Assembly: GCA_934667465.1 (NCBI GenBank)
Contig: CAKUMG010000008.1
Location: 1-23,792, forward strand
DNA length: 23,792 nt
Direction of reading: 5' to 3'
Source: an uncultured Actinoplanes sp.
Lineage (GTDB): Bacteria > Actinomycetota > Actinomycetes > Mycobacteriales > Micromonosporaceae
Part shown: in pieces, positions 6,634 through 15,401 of the stretch
Numbering within the stretch: position 1 is the stretch's first letter
Layout of the letters: the number at the start of each line of letters is the position of its first letter
The notes under the pieces: generated by a model
Seen by the model: only the letters and a program-made list of their open reading frames with translations
What the model was told of the DNA's origin: nothing
The model's database searches: none
Position numbers and translations under genes: made by a program

Positions 6634-9600
6634 GCTGACGTCTCCTCGGGGTGTGCGGGGTCGTCGTCGCCGGACGATCCGGTGACCGCGACCTGGATCA
6701 GGCGGGGCGGGCGGCCACGGCCGACCAGCACGCCGCGGCCGGGCGGGCGGGGTGCGGCCCGCTGGTCACCGAGCACCACGCCCTCGCGGTGGTCGCCGGA
6801 AAGCACCAAGCCGGCGCCGCCCATCTCACGGACCCGGGTGTACACCTGGTCGCTCATGGCCCGGCCCACGCCGGCGACCCGGCGGGCCAGCACGATGTGC
6901 AGACCGATCTCGCGGGCCTGCGGCACGAACGCGGCGAACGGGGACAGCAGCCCGCCCACCCCGCCTGCCACCAGGTCATAGTCGTCGACGACCAGGTAGA
7001 TCTCCGGGCCATCCCACCAGGACCGGTCCTTGAGCTGCTGCGGGGTCACACCGGGCGGGGGCAGGCGCTCTTTGAGCTTCTGCGTGACCTGCTGCACGTA
7101 CGCCTGCGCGGTGGACGGGTCGGCAGCGTACGCGCCGAGGTGGTCCGGGGGCACGACGTCCAGCAGCGCGTGCCGGAAGTCGAAGAGCACGATCCGGGTG
7201 TCCCAGGGCGACTGGCGCCCGGTCAGGCCGGTGAGCCACGTGCGCAGGAACGTCGACTTGCCGGACCCGGCGTCGCCGAGCACGAGGAAGTGCGGATCCG
7301 GCCCGGACAGGTCGATCGGGACGACCCGCAGATCGTCCTCTGCCATCCCGATCGGTACGGCCGTCGCCGGTGCTGCCCGGTCAACTCCCAGCTGGTCGAT
7401 CGTGACCCGCGCGGGCAGCCGGCGCACCTGGGGGGCCGGCCGCCCGGTCCACCCGGCGGTGATCTTGGCGAGGACATCGTCCTGAGCCTCCCGCAGCCCC
7501 TCCGCGGCGTCCCGGCCGTCGAGCCGGGGCAGCATGAACTGGCAGTACACACCGGGGCTCATCAAGCCACGGCCGGACACCCCCGCCGGCACCCGGGCCG
7601 CCGCGCGCCGACTCACCTCCGACTCCGTGGGGTCGTTGAGGCGCAGTTCCAGCCGGGTGGCGATGCTGTCGCGCAGTGCCGGCCGGATCTCCATCCACCG
7701 GCCGGAGGTGAGCACCAGGTGCACGCCGGCGCCGAGGCCCCGGGCGGCGATCTCGGTCAGCACCGGCTCCGCCCACTCGTGCTCGGCCCGCATCGCCCCC
7801 CAGTTGTCAATCATCAAAAACACGTCGGCCGTACGGGTGCCGGCCGGCAGGTCGCCACGGCGGCCCCGGTCACGGAAGTCCTGGATCGACTCCACGCCGA
7901 GCCGCTGGAACAGCTGCTCCCGCGCGGTGATCAGTGCCCGGACCTCGGCGCAGAGCCGGCTGATCAGCTCCGCGTCGGTCCGGCCCGCCACCGCGCCGAC
8001 GTGCGGGGCGGAGGCGTACGGCAGAAGCGAGCCGCCGCCGAAGTCGACACAGTAGAACTGCATCTCGTCGGGGGTGTGGGTGAGCATCGCCGACAGCATG
8101 ATGGTGCGCAGCACCATGCTCCGGCCGGTGCGGGGCGCGCCGACCAGGGCCAGGTTGCCGTGTGCGCCGCCGAAGTCCATCATCAGCGGCTCTTGGTCCT
8201 GCCGCAGCGGCAGGTCGACCAGCCCGAGCGGCACGCTCAGCGTGCCGGACAGCGGCCAGTGCCGCGCGCCGTAACCCCGGCCGGGGTGGGCCGACTGGGC
8301 GCCGAGCACGTGGTCCAAGGCCAGTGCGGGGGGCAGCGGCGGCAGCCACACCTGATGCACCGGCATGAGCAAAGCCTTCATCCGCTCCACGACGATGTAC
8401 AGTTCGGTCGGGCCGTCGCCGGTCGGCGCCGAGGGCTCCTCGGGCTCGGCGTCGGACGCGGGACCGGTGCCGCGCAGGTCGAACGGCACCACGGAGTCGT
8501 CGACCCGCAGCGCGGCCGCCCGGCGTTCCTCGGCCGGGACGTACGGGGCGGACACGTGCGCCACCCGCAGCCGCTGGTAGATCGACTCGTCGACCTTGAG
8601 ATAGGCCGAGCCGGGGATCGACGGCAGCTTGTACGCGTCTGGGGTGCCGATCACCGCGCGGCTCTCCGAGGCGGAGAAGGTCCGCAGGCAGATCCGGTAC
8701 GACAGGTGCGAGTCGAGGCCGCGCAGCCGACCCTCCTCCAGGCGCTGGGTGGCCAGCAACAGGTGCATGCCGAGGCTGCGCCCGACCCGGCCGATCTGCA
8801 CGAACAGCTCAGTGAAGTCCGGACGCCCGGACAGCAGTTCACCGAACTCGTCGACCACGATCAGCAGGTAGGGCAGCGGTTCCAGCGGTTCGCCGTCGGC
8901 GCCCGTGGCACCGGCCGCCCGGCGGATCTGGTACTCCCGGACCGTGTCGATGTTGCCGGCGTCGCGCAGCATCCGCTGGCGACGCTGCTGCTCGCCCATC
9001 AGGGCGGCCAGGACCCGGTCGATCATCGCGGCGTCGTCGGCCAGGTTGGTGATCAGGCCGGCCACGTGCGGCATCCCGCTCAGGGGGGCGAACGCGGCGC
9101 CGCCCTTGAAGTCGACCAGCACGAAGCCGAGCAGTTCCGGCGAGTGGGTCAGGGCCAGGCCGGTGACCAGCGTGCGCAGCAGTTCACTCTTGCCCGAGCC
9201 GGTGGCGCCGACGATCAGCCCGTGCGGGCCGGAACCACCCTGTGCGGACTCCTTGAGGTCGAGCACGACGTGCTGGCCGTCGCCGTCGGTGCCGATCGGG
9301 GCGCGCAGCATCCGGGGATCACCGGCGGCCACCCGGTTCGCGGTGAGGTCGGCGGTCAACGGGTCGCCGCCCAGGACGGTCTCGGTCAACGACGTGATCC
9401 GGGCCAGCACCTGCTCCTGCTCGTCGGAAAGCCGCAGCGGAGCGAGCTGCCGGGCGATCAATTCCGCCAGGCCGGGCGTCACCTCGTCCGGGACGCAGTC
9501 GGTGGCCGGGATGGTCACCAGGTCGGGCCGGCCTTCCGTGCGCAGCCGGCCGTCCTCGCCCAGCCGCAGGCGCAGATCCACCCGGCTCGGCTCGTCGGCC

Positions 9601-10694
9601 TCCCGCTCCACCAGGAACACCAAGGTGAGACCGGATTGCGGGCCGGCCGCGGCAAGCAGGCCGGCGAGCAGCCCGGAGCGCCCCCACTCGGAGACCGGGG
9701 CGAACCCGGTGAGGACCACGATCAGCCGGGGCGGTTCGGGCAGCGACTGCCGGTCGGCGAGCGCGGGACGGCGGCTGCCCGCCAGCTCCGCGCGCTTGCG
9801 CAGGTCCGCCTCGAGGAAGTCGGTCAGGCCGGTCGGGTCCGCCGCGACCAGGGACAGCACCCCGGCCGTGCCGCGAGCGCCGGGCTGCAGCGTGTGGGGC
9901 AGCCATTTGGCCCACTCCCAGCGCTCCTCGCCGTCCGGCTTGCCCGAGGTCTCCACCGCGATCAGCACGTCGTCTGGCGCATGCAAAGTGGCCACCTGAC
10001 AGAGCCGCGCCCGTGCCACCACCTCCGTCCGCGCGCGCGGACCGAACAGGCTCACCACGCCGGCGGCGGCCAGATCCACCACCATTGGCTGCCCGGCCAC
10101 CCGGCCCAACCCGTCGACAAGCCGGGTGGCCGCACGCATCGACTCCCAGTCGTACTCGTTGACCGGGTCAAGCTTGGGATCCAGCTCGATGGGGGCGGCG
10201 AGCTGCACCGAGCCGCGGCCGAGGCGTACACGCAGAAAGTCCTCGTCGGATCGGCGGCGTTCCCACACCCGGTGCCGGTTGGCGCTGATCGACCACAACC
10301 GGGCCGGCTCCGGGTGGGCCAGCGCCGCCACCTGCCGCTGCGCCTCGGCGACCTCCTTCGCCCGGTCCCGGGCGATGCGCAGGTGGGCGCGGTAGCGCAG
10401 GCGATGCTTGCGGGCAGTCTTGCCGCTGGCGTTGCGCTGGCGCATCCGCATCGCCACCACCACGCCGGTAGAGGTGAGGAAGAACAGCACGCCGATGATG
10501 ATCAGTGCCGGCCGGCCGAAGGTGACCATGTAGGCGGCCATGCCGACGCTCGACAGCAGCGGCAGCACCAGCGTCCAGATGCCGCTGTCCGGATTCTCCT
10601 CGGGCACCTCTGGCGGGGCCGGCAATGTGTGCCGCTCGCCCGGCAGCTCAGGCATGATCAGGCGGGCGGGCCGGTGGAAGGCGAGCCGGGTCAT
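6630..10694 (-). CDS. eccC: T7SS FtsK/SpoIIIE-type ATPase EccC (single chain)
   Basis: This is the motor of the ESX secretion machine, 1354 residues in one chain rather than the split EccCa/EccCb form. Two TM helices (about 38-82) anchor a cytoplasmic tail with three FtsK-like ATPase domains. ATPase 1 has Walker A GATGSGKS (496-503) and Walker B LLIVVDEF (Asp615-Glu616). ATPase 2 has a degenerate Walker A GAPRTGRS (852-859, Lys replaced by Arg) and FLMIDNW. ATPase 3 has GDAGSGKS (1140-1147) and YLVVDDYD. In this family ATPase 1 is the main hydrolysing site, while the others bind nucleotide or substrate signal sequences; the motif pattern here agrees with that. The start overlaps the EccA-fusion stop (ATGA), and the stop overlaps EccD. 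The huge open frame on the opposite strand is a codon-bias shadow. Confidence 0.96.
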   Translation of the reverse strand: MTRLAFHRPARLIMPELPGERHTLPAPPEVPEENPDSGIWTLVLPLLSSVGMAAYMVTFGRPALIIIGVLFFLTSTGVVVAMRMRQRNASGKTARKHRLRYRAHLRIARDRAKEVAEAQRQVAALAHPEPARLWSISANRHRVWERRRSDEDFLRVRLGRGSVQLAAPIELDPKLDPVNEYDWESMRAATRLVDGLGRVAGQPMVVDLAAAGVVSLFGPRARTEVVARARLCQVATLHAPDDVLIAVETSGKPDGEERWEWAKWLPHTLQPGARGTAGVLSLVAADPTGLTDFLEADLRKRAELAGSRRPALADRQSLPEPPRLIVVLTGFAPVSEWGRSGLLAGLLAAAGPQSGLTLVFLVEREADEPSRVDLRLRLGEDGRLRTEGRPDLVTIPATDCVPDEVTPGLAELIARQLAPLRLSDEQEQVLARITSLTETVLGGDPLTADLTANRVAAGDPRMLRAPIGTDGDGQHVVLDLKESAQGGSGPHGLIVGATGSGKSELLRTLVTGLALTHSPELLGFVLVDFKGGAAFAPLSGMPHVAGLITNLADDAAMIDRVLAALMGEQQRRQRMLRDAGNIDTVREYQIRRAAGATGADGEPLEPLPYLLIVVDEFGELLSGRPDFTELFVQIGRVGRSLGMHLLLATQRLEEGRLRGLDSHLSYRICLRTFSASESRAVIGTPDAYKLPSIPGSAYLKVDESIYQRLRVAHVSAPYVPAEERRAAALRVDDSVVPFDLRGTGPASDAEPEEPSAPTGDGPTELYIVVERMKALLMPVHQVWLPPLPPALALDHVLGAQSAHPGRGYGARHWPLSGTLSVPLGLVDLPLRQDQEPLMMDFGGAHGNLALVGAPRTGRSMVLRTIMLSAMLTHTPDEMQFYCVDFGGGSLLPYASAPHVGAVAGRTDAELISRLCAEVRALITAREQLFQRLGVESIQDFRDRGRRGDLPAGTRTADVFLMIDNWGAMRAEHEWAEPVLTEIAARGLGAGVHLVLTSGRWMEIRPALRDSIATRLELRLNDPTESEVSRRAAARVPAGVSGRGLMSPGVYCQFMLPRLDGRDAAEGLREAQDDVLAKITAGWTGRPAPQVRRLPARVTIDQLGVDRAAPATAVPIGMAEDDLRVVPIDLSGPDPHFLVLGDAGSGKSTFLRTWLTGLTGRQSPWDTRIVLFDFRHALLDVVPPDHLGAYAADPSTAQAYVQQVTQKLKERLPPPGVTPQQLKDRSWWDGPEIYLVVDDYDLVAGGVGGLLSPFAAFVPQAREIGLHIVLARRVAGVGRAMSDQVYTRVREMGGAGLVLSGDHREGVVLGDQRAAPRPPGRGVLVGRGRPPRLIQVAVTGSSGDDDPAHPEETSA

Positions 10695-13441
10695 CGTGGG
10701 TCGTCCTCCGGAAGATCCTCGGCGAGCAGGGTGCTCAGCTGGCCGGTGGTGGTCTCGGTCAGCGTGGCCACTCGGCCGGCGTGCCGCTCGGTCATCAGCT
10801 GGAACACCTTGCGCGCGAAGCGGCCATTGCCGAAGCCCTCCCCGCGGGTCGCGGCTGAGAAGTAGCGCAGCAGCGCCTCACGGCTGCCAGCGTCCAGGTC
10901 GTACTGGTGCTGCACGGCCTGCACCTCGACGATCCGGACCAGTTCCGCCGAGGTGTAGTCGTCGAAGGTCAGGGTGCGGGAGAAACGGGAGGACAGGCCG
11001 GGGTTCGCGGCGATGAAGTGGCCCATCTGATCGGGATAGCCGGCCACGATCACCACCACCTCGTCGCGGTGGTCCTCCATCAGCTTGACCAACGTGGAGA
11101 TGGCCTCCTGGCCGAAGTCGGTGCCGGCCCCCTCGGGGACCAGGGCATACGCCTCGTCGATGAACAGCACCCCGCCGAGGGCGCGGCGGAACGCGGCTTG
11201 CGTCTTCGGCGCGGTCTGCCCGACGTACTCGCCGACCAGCGTGCCGCGGTCGACTTCGACCAGGTGCCCGCCGGTCAGCATGCCGAGCGAGGCGAGGAGC
11301 CGGCCGTAGAGGCGGGCCACGGTGGTCTTGCCCGTTCCGGGGTTTCCGGCGAAGACCAGGTGCCGGTTGAGCGGCGGCGGGGCCAGGCCCGCCTCCCGGC
11401 GGCGCTGGACGATCCGCACCAGGTTCACCATCGTGCCCACGTCTTGCTTGACCCGGTCCAGGCCGACCAGGTCGTTCAGCTGAGCCAGCAACCCGTCGAG
11501 GTCGTCGCCGGAGGACGCCATGGCCCCGGTGGGCTCCGGCGACGGGGTTGTGGCCGGGGCCGGGCCGCCTGGTGCGGGCAGCGCCGCCCGGCTCCGGGCA
11601 GCGGGCTCGGACTGCGGCATGCTCACGTCACCGACCGCGGTGCTCCAGCAGCCCACGAAGACCGGGGCGGCGCCGTCGGCCAGGGTCAGGTCCTCGTCGG
11701 TGTCGTGCACGTGGCAGCGGTGCAGCCGAAGGTCGGCGCCGGCACCGATGAACAGGGCCGGGTAGCGGGTGCCGGAGATGTCGCAATCAGACAGCAGGCC
11801 GTGGGCGCCGTCCGCCGCGTAGACGCCGTTCTTGGCACAGCCGGTCACGGTCAGGCCGCGGATGTCGGGGGCGGCGCCCTCCCAGATGGCTATGCCGGTC
11901 CCGCCGATGCCGGTCAGCCTGCAGTCGTACAGCACAGGGGTGGCGCCCGCGTCGATCAGGATTCCGGTGCCGCCGGTGGCGCCAATGCGGCAGGCGCGAG
12001 CAATCAGCGAGCCGCCCGGGGCGATCTCCAAGCCGGTCTGCCGTACGTCACGAATCTCGCAGTCCTCGAGCAGCGGGCGGTGCGGGGTGTCCACCCGGAC
12101 GCCTACCGTGCAGGTGGTGACGGTCAGCGCCCGTAGGACCGCGTCGGCGGCGCCGTCGATCTGCACGCCGCCGTACCCCGCCCCGGCGACTTCCCCGCCG
12201 CGGACGCGCAGCAGTGCCTTGTCGGAGGCTCGGATGCCGAACTCGGGGGTCTCCGCGACAACGCAACGGACCAGCTCAGCGGCGGCAGCGCCGGTCAGGT
12301 GCACGCCGCTGAACGCCGAGCGGCGTAGCTCTACGTTCTGCAGCAGGACCCGCGCGTGGTCGGCAGCGAACAGGCCGTTGCCCTGTGCGCCGGTCAAAGA
12401 ACCGCCGACGACGCGCACCTCGGCGCGGCCGCGCACTGCGAGCGCGGTCCCCTTCGCGTCGCGCAGCGCCGTTCCGGTCAGGGCCAGCCGGGCTTCGTCG
12501 CAGGCCAGCGCGCCGGTACCGCCCGCGGTGTCCACGGTGCTGTCCACCAGCGCGACCTGGCCGGAGCCGCTGACCGCGATGCCCGTACCGGTGGTCCGGG
12601 TGATGGTGCAGCGCTCGGCGCGCACCCCGCCGGTGTCGCGCTCGGCGCCCGTCTCCGCCTCGCTGTCGCGTTCGGGGCGCAGCGGGGCCCACCAGTTCGG
12701 CCCGAACGGGGCGCTGCCGATGACCCGCAGCCCGTCGGCGGCGATGTCGTGCAGCGTGCAACCGGCCAGCCGGCCGTGGCCCGAGTCGGCGACCTCGACG
12801 GCCGGGCCGCCGGTGTAGCCGATGTCGCAGCCGTCCAGGCTGACGCGGGCCGAGCCGCCGGCCAGTACTCCCCGGCCGGCCACCTTTTGCACCCGGGCGC
12901 CGACAAGGACGACGCGCGCGGTGCCCTGGGCGCTGACGGCGTCGCCGTGCACCTCCTCCACGCTCAGGCCGGTGGCCTCGACGAGCCCGCCGCCCGTGGC
13001 CCGTACGGCGTCCGACTCGCTGCCGTGCACCCGGCAGTCGGTGAGCCTGGCCTCCGCCCCGCCACCGACGTCCACGCCACCGCCGGCGATCTCGACCGAC
13101 TCGAGGACCAGCCGGCCACCCTGCACGGCGACGGCCACCCCGTCCAGGTCGGCGCCGCGCACGGTGATGCCGCGTACGGTGGCCGTCCCGGCCCGGACCA
13201 GGACCGCTGGCCCGGTCCCGGCAATGAGCTCCACGCTGCCCCGGTCCCCCTCGGCGAGCACGGTGACCGACTTGTCGAAGACCACGCTCTCCCGGTAGAC
13301 CCCGGCGGCAACGGTGACCGTGCCGCCGTCCCGGGCGGCCTGCACCGCCGCCCCGATGGTGCGGTAGCGGCTCCAGGCGCGGGTGGAGACTCGTTCCACC
13401 GAGCCGGCTCGGGCCGCCGCCCGTGAGATTCCGCCGCTCAC
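10691..13441 (-). CDS. eccA: Right-handed beta-helix protein fused to an EccA-type AAA+ ATPase
   Basis: The 916-residue product has two halves. Residues ~25-600 form a long right-handed parallel beta-helix (pectate-lyase/NosD-like): about two dozen rungs repeating G-x-G-[IV]-x-[VA] and L-x-x-C-x-[IV] (for example TGTGIAVSGSGQVALVDSTV, then GTGILIDAGATPVLYDCRL). After a Pro/Ser linker, residues ~650-900 are a CbxX/CfqX-type AAA+ module as in EccA: Walker A GNPGTGKTT (699-707), Walker B LFIDEA (759-764) and SSRFSRTLTF. EccA is the cytosolic ATPase that handles ESX substrates; in mycobacteria its N-terminus is TPR-like, so here the TPR domain is swapped for a beta-helix. The GTG start overlaps the preceding small ORF stop (GTGA), with GGAG upstream. 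GTG at 13480 is an alternative start. Confidence 0.9.
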   Translation of the reverse strand: MSGGISRAAARAGSVERVSTRAWSRYRTIGAAVQAARDGGTVTVAAGVYRESVVFDKSVTVLAEGDRGSVELIAGTGPAVLVRAGTATVRGITVRGADLDGVAVAVQGGRLVLESVEIAGGGVDVGGGAEARLTDCRVHGSESDAVRATGGGLVEATGLSVEEVHGDAVSAQGTARVVLVGARVQKVAGRGVLAGGSARVSLDGCDIGYTGGPAVEVADSGHGRLAGCTLHDIAADGLRVIGSAPFGPNWWAPLRPERDSEAETGAERDTGGVRAERCTITRTTGTGIAVSGSGQVALVDSTVDTAGGTGALACDEARLALTGTALRDAKGTALAVRGRAEVRVVGGSLTGAQGNGLFAADHARVLLQNVELRRSAFSGVHLTGAAAAELVRCVVAETPEFGIRASDKALLRVRGGEVAGAGYGGVQIDGAADAVLRALTVTTCTVGVRVDTPHRPLLEDCEIRDVRQTGLEIAPGGSLIARACRIGATGGTGILIDAGATPVLYDCRLTGIGGTGIAIWEGAAPDIRGLTVTGCAKNGVYAADGAHGLLSDCDISGTRYPALFIGAGADLRLHRCHVHDTDEDLTLADGAAPVFVGCWSTAVGDVSMPQSEPAARSRAALPAPGGPAPATTPSPEPTGAMASSGDDLDGLLAQLNDLVGLDRVKQDVGTMVNLVRIVQRRREAGLAPPPLNRHLVFAGNPGTGKTTVARLYGRLLASLGMLTGGHLVEVDRGTLVGEYVGQTAPKTQAAFRRALGGVLFIDEAYALVPEGAGTDFGQEAISTLVKLMEDHRDEVVVIVAGYPDQMGHFIAANPGLSSRFSRTLTFDDYTSAELVRIVEVQAVQHQYDLDAGSREALLRYFSAATRGEGFGNGRFARKVFQLMTERHAGRVATLTETTTGQLSTLLAEDLPEDDPR

Positions 13442-13629
13442 GCGCCACCCGCTCCGCGCGGGCCGGACGGCACGGGCCACGGCGGGCCGGAACCTGGCTC
13501 GCCGCCGTCGCGCGGTGCCGTCGCGCCGTCGTCTGCCCGGACCAGCCGGCGGAGCCGGACGACCAGCAGAACCAGCGCGACCACCAGCACCAGGCCGACC
13601 AGGATCTTCAGGCCGAAGAAACCGACCAC
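13438..13629 (-). CDS. Small single-pass membrane ORF overlapping the mycosin 3' end
   Basis: From a GTG at 13629 this frame encodes 63 residues: the short start VVGFFGLK, a strong TM helix (ILVGLVLVVALVLLVVRL), an Arg-rich RLRRLVRAD flank and a Gly/Pro-rich tail. Codon third positions are strongly G/C here, whereas the mycosin tail is coded in another frame just upstream. The two coding signals overlap by about 22 bases (mycosin frame stop at 13608). The ORF's own stop overlaps the start of the EccA fusion (GTGA). No clear Shine-Dalgarno is seen, so translational coupling is assumed. The alternative is that this is the C-terminus of the mycosin after a second frame change. Confidence 0.5.
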   Translation of the reverse strand: MVGFFGLKILVGLVLVVALVLLVVRLRRLVRADDGATAPRDGGEPGSGPPWPVPSGPRGAGGA

Positions 13630-15207
13630 GCCGCCGCCGAGCCGCGCTCGGAGATCTGCTCCTCGACGGCGTTCGTCGCGAGCCGGTTCGCGAGGTAGGT
13701 GAGCAGCGCCAGCGCCCCGAGGGCGGTGACGGCGAAGGCGAGGACGACCCGGGCCGGCGGCAGGCGGCGGGACGCTCGATCCGGCCGCGGCCGATGGCGC
13801 CGCTGCCACCGCGGCGGCCGTGTCGATCATTCCGGCGCCGGTGCCAGACCTCGCGGCCGGACCGGCTGACCGCTCGACCAGGTCGGTCACCGCCCCGGCG
13901 GGCAGGCCGGCGTGTGCCGAGCGGACCAGTGCCACCTGGCCGGCGACGAACGCCGCTGCGTACTGGTCACCGGTGACCAGTACTTGCCCGGTTCCGGTGG
14001 GGCCGAGCGAGCGGACCTTGACGCCGGGCGCGGTCACGTCGACGGCGCCGGAGACGTAGCTGGCCATCGGGCGGCCGTCCGTGCCGGTCCCGCCGACCCG
14101 CAGGACCCCACGGGCGGGCAGGTTCGCGGCGGCTGCGGATGCGCCGGTCACCGGGGCCGGCAGGACCACCACGATGTCGTGTGCGACGGCATCGGCGACG
14201 GCTTGGACGACCGCCGGGTCGCCGCTGTCCGCGTACGAGCCGAGGACGATGACGGTGGCGCCGGCCGCGGCGGCCACGGTGATGGCGGTCGCCTGGTCAG
14301 CGGGCAAGGACGACGGCGGCTTACCGGCGCCGGTGATCCGCAGCGGCAGGACGGTTGCGTCCGGCGCGATGCCGGCTGGCCCGCCTTTGCCACGCTCGGC
14401 GACGACGATCGCCGCCATGGCAGTGCCGGTGCCCAGGCAGTCGACATCGGCACGACCGCTGCCGGAGACCACGTCGGCGCCCTCGGTCACGTGTCCGTCG
14501 AGCTGCGGCAGGCTGCCGTCCACGCCGGAGTCGACGACGGCCACCAGCTGGCCCTGGCCGCGGGTGCGGTCCCACGCGCGGTCGGCGCCGAGCGTGGTGC
14601 GGGCCCAGTCCGGCTCCTTGCCGGCCCGGGTGAGCGTGGGACAGGCGCTGCCGCCGGCTGCGGGGGTACCGGTTTTCTTCCGGGGCGTGGGCTGGACCGC
14701 GGGCTTGCTGTCCTGCGCCGGCGCCGGGCTCTGCGGTGCTCGGGACTGCTCCGGCCCGGGGCGGCTCGGCGACGGCTTCGGAGCGGGTGACGACGCCGCC
14801 GGGCCGGGGTTCGCCGGAGAGGCCTCGCCGGTCGCCAGGACGCCGTACTGCACTCCGGCGCCGGCCGCGTCCCAGGGCAGCACCAGCCGCCAGCCGGCAG
14901 CCAGCTTGTCGGCGTCGGTCAGCGTCCCGCCGCCGGCCTGCTTGCGACCGGCGTTGAGGTGATAGATCTCGATCGCACGTTCGGCGCCGCCCAAGTAGCG
15001 CTGCGCGATCGACGCCAGGGTCTCCGGTGCTCCTTGGTACGACGTCGTCACCGTGTAGTACGGCACGTAGGTGCTGTCGGCCGCCCGGGCCGGGCCACCG
15101 GCGACCGTCGACACCCACAGGACGGCCACTGCGATCGCGGCCGCCGCCCGGCGTATGACGGCGCCGCACCGGATCCGCCGGGGGCCTACCGGGTCCACTT
15201 TTTCCAC
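13608..15207 (-). CDS. mycP: LysM-domain / mycosin-like (subtilase S8) protein with lost catalytic His and Ser; frame switch near the 3' end
   Basis: This is the first gene of the T7SS operon. The GTG start (AAGGGA upstream) leads to a signal peptide (about 17-43, ending ARA). A LysM-like module follows (about 48-112: YYTVTTSYQGAPETLASIAQ, IYHLNAG, GWRLVLPWD), then a Pro/Ser linker and a subtilase domain (about 195-465). The catalytic Asp is kept (VAVVDSGVD, Asp226). The HGT box reads CLGTGTAMAAI (Thr260 for His) and the GTS-A box reads TGDQYAAAFVAG (Gln415 for Ser), so it should be proteolytically dead. Mycosins also stabilise the ESX membrane complex independently of proteolysis. After Met460 the frame shifts by +1 somewhere in 13826-13765. 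The new frame encodes the C-terminal TM anchor (RVVLAFAVTALGALALLTYL) with near-perfect G/C third positions and ends at 13608. Confidence 0.82.
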
Positions 15208-15387
15208 GACCAGCTGTCCCTTCGGGCGCCCCTTCTCGGGGGCAGTGTTCTCGTCGTTCGGTGCGGTGCACTCCCCTGCCACGACGGAGCTGCCGACGCC
15301 AGCGTTCATCGGCACGGGCGCGGATTGGCGGCGGGTTCTGGGCCCGGTCTGGGCCTTACGGCCCGGGACATCGGCGTCGGGCATCCC

Positions 15388-15393
15388 TACGGT
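15388..15393 (+). promoter_or_regulatory. Possible -10 (TACGGT) of the first CBM35-like gene
   Basis: TACGGT sits 8 bases before the ATG at 15402, which would make the transcript leaderless or nearly so. The same hexamer is the -10 of the better promoter before the paralogous gene at 16310. No matching -35 was seen at 16-18 bp upstream. The 194-base gap 15208-15401 between this gene and the divergent mycosin gene must also hold the T7SS operon promoter, which I could not identify. Confidence 0.3.
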
Positions 15394-15401
15394 CTCGGGC
15401 C

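Noticed and set aside
6630..10694. Degenerate Walker A of the second EccC ATPase domain as a novelty
   Set aside because: Degenerate second and third ATPase domains are normal in the EccC family, so it is recorded in the annotation but not as a finding.
6651..10865. Open frame of about 1400 codons on the plus strand opposite EccC
   Set aside because: It mirrors the EccC codons, arising from the strong G/C third-position bias. Its translation is a low-complexity Arg/Gly/His/Gln mix with no domain, while the minus strand has all EccC motifs.
12356..13426. Long plus-strand and alternative minus-strand frames across the beta-helix region
   Set aside because: These are shadows of the beta-helix/EccA gene, whose rung repeats and AAA+ motifs lie in one continuous frame.
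10691..13441. Repetitive coding sequence considered as a CRISPR or DNA tandem repeat
   Set aside because: The periodicity is at protein level (beta-helix rungs) and is strongly diverged at DNA level, with no spacer/repeat structure.
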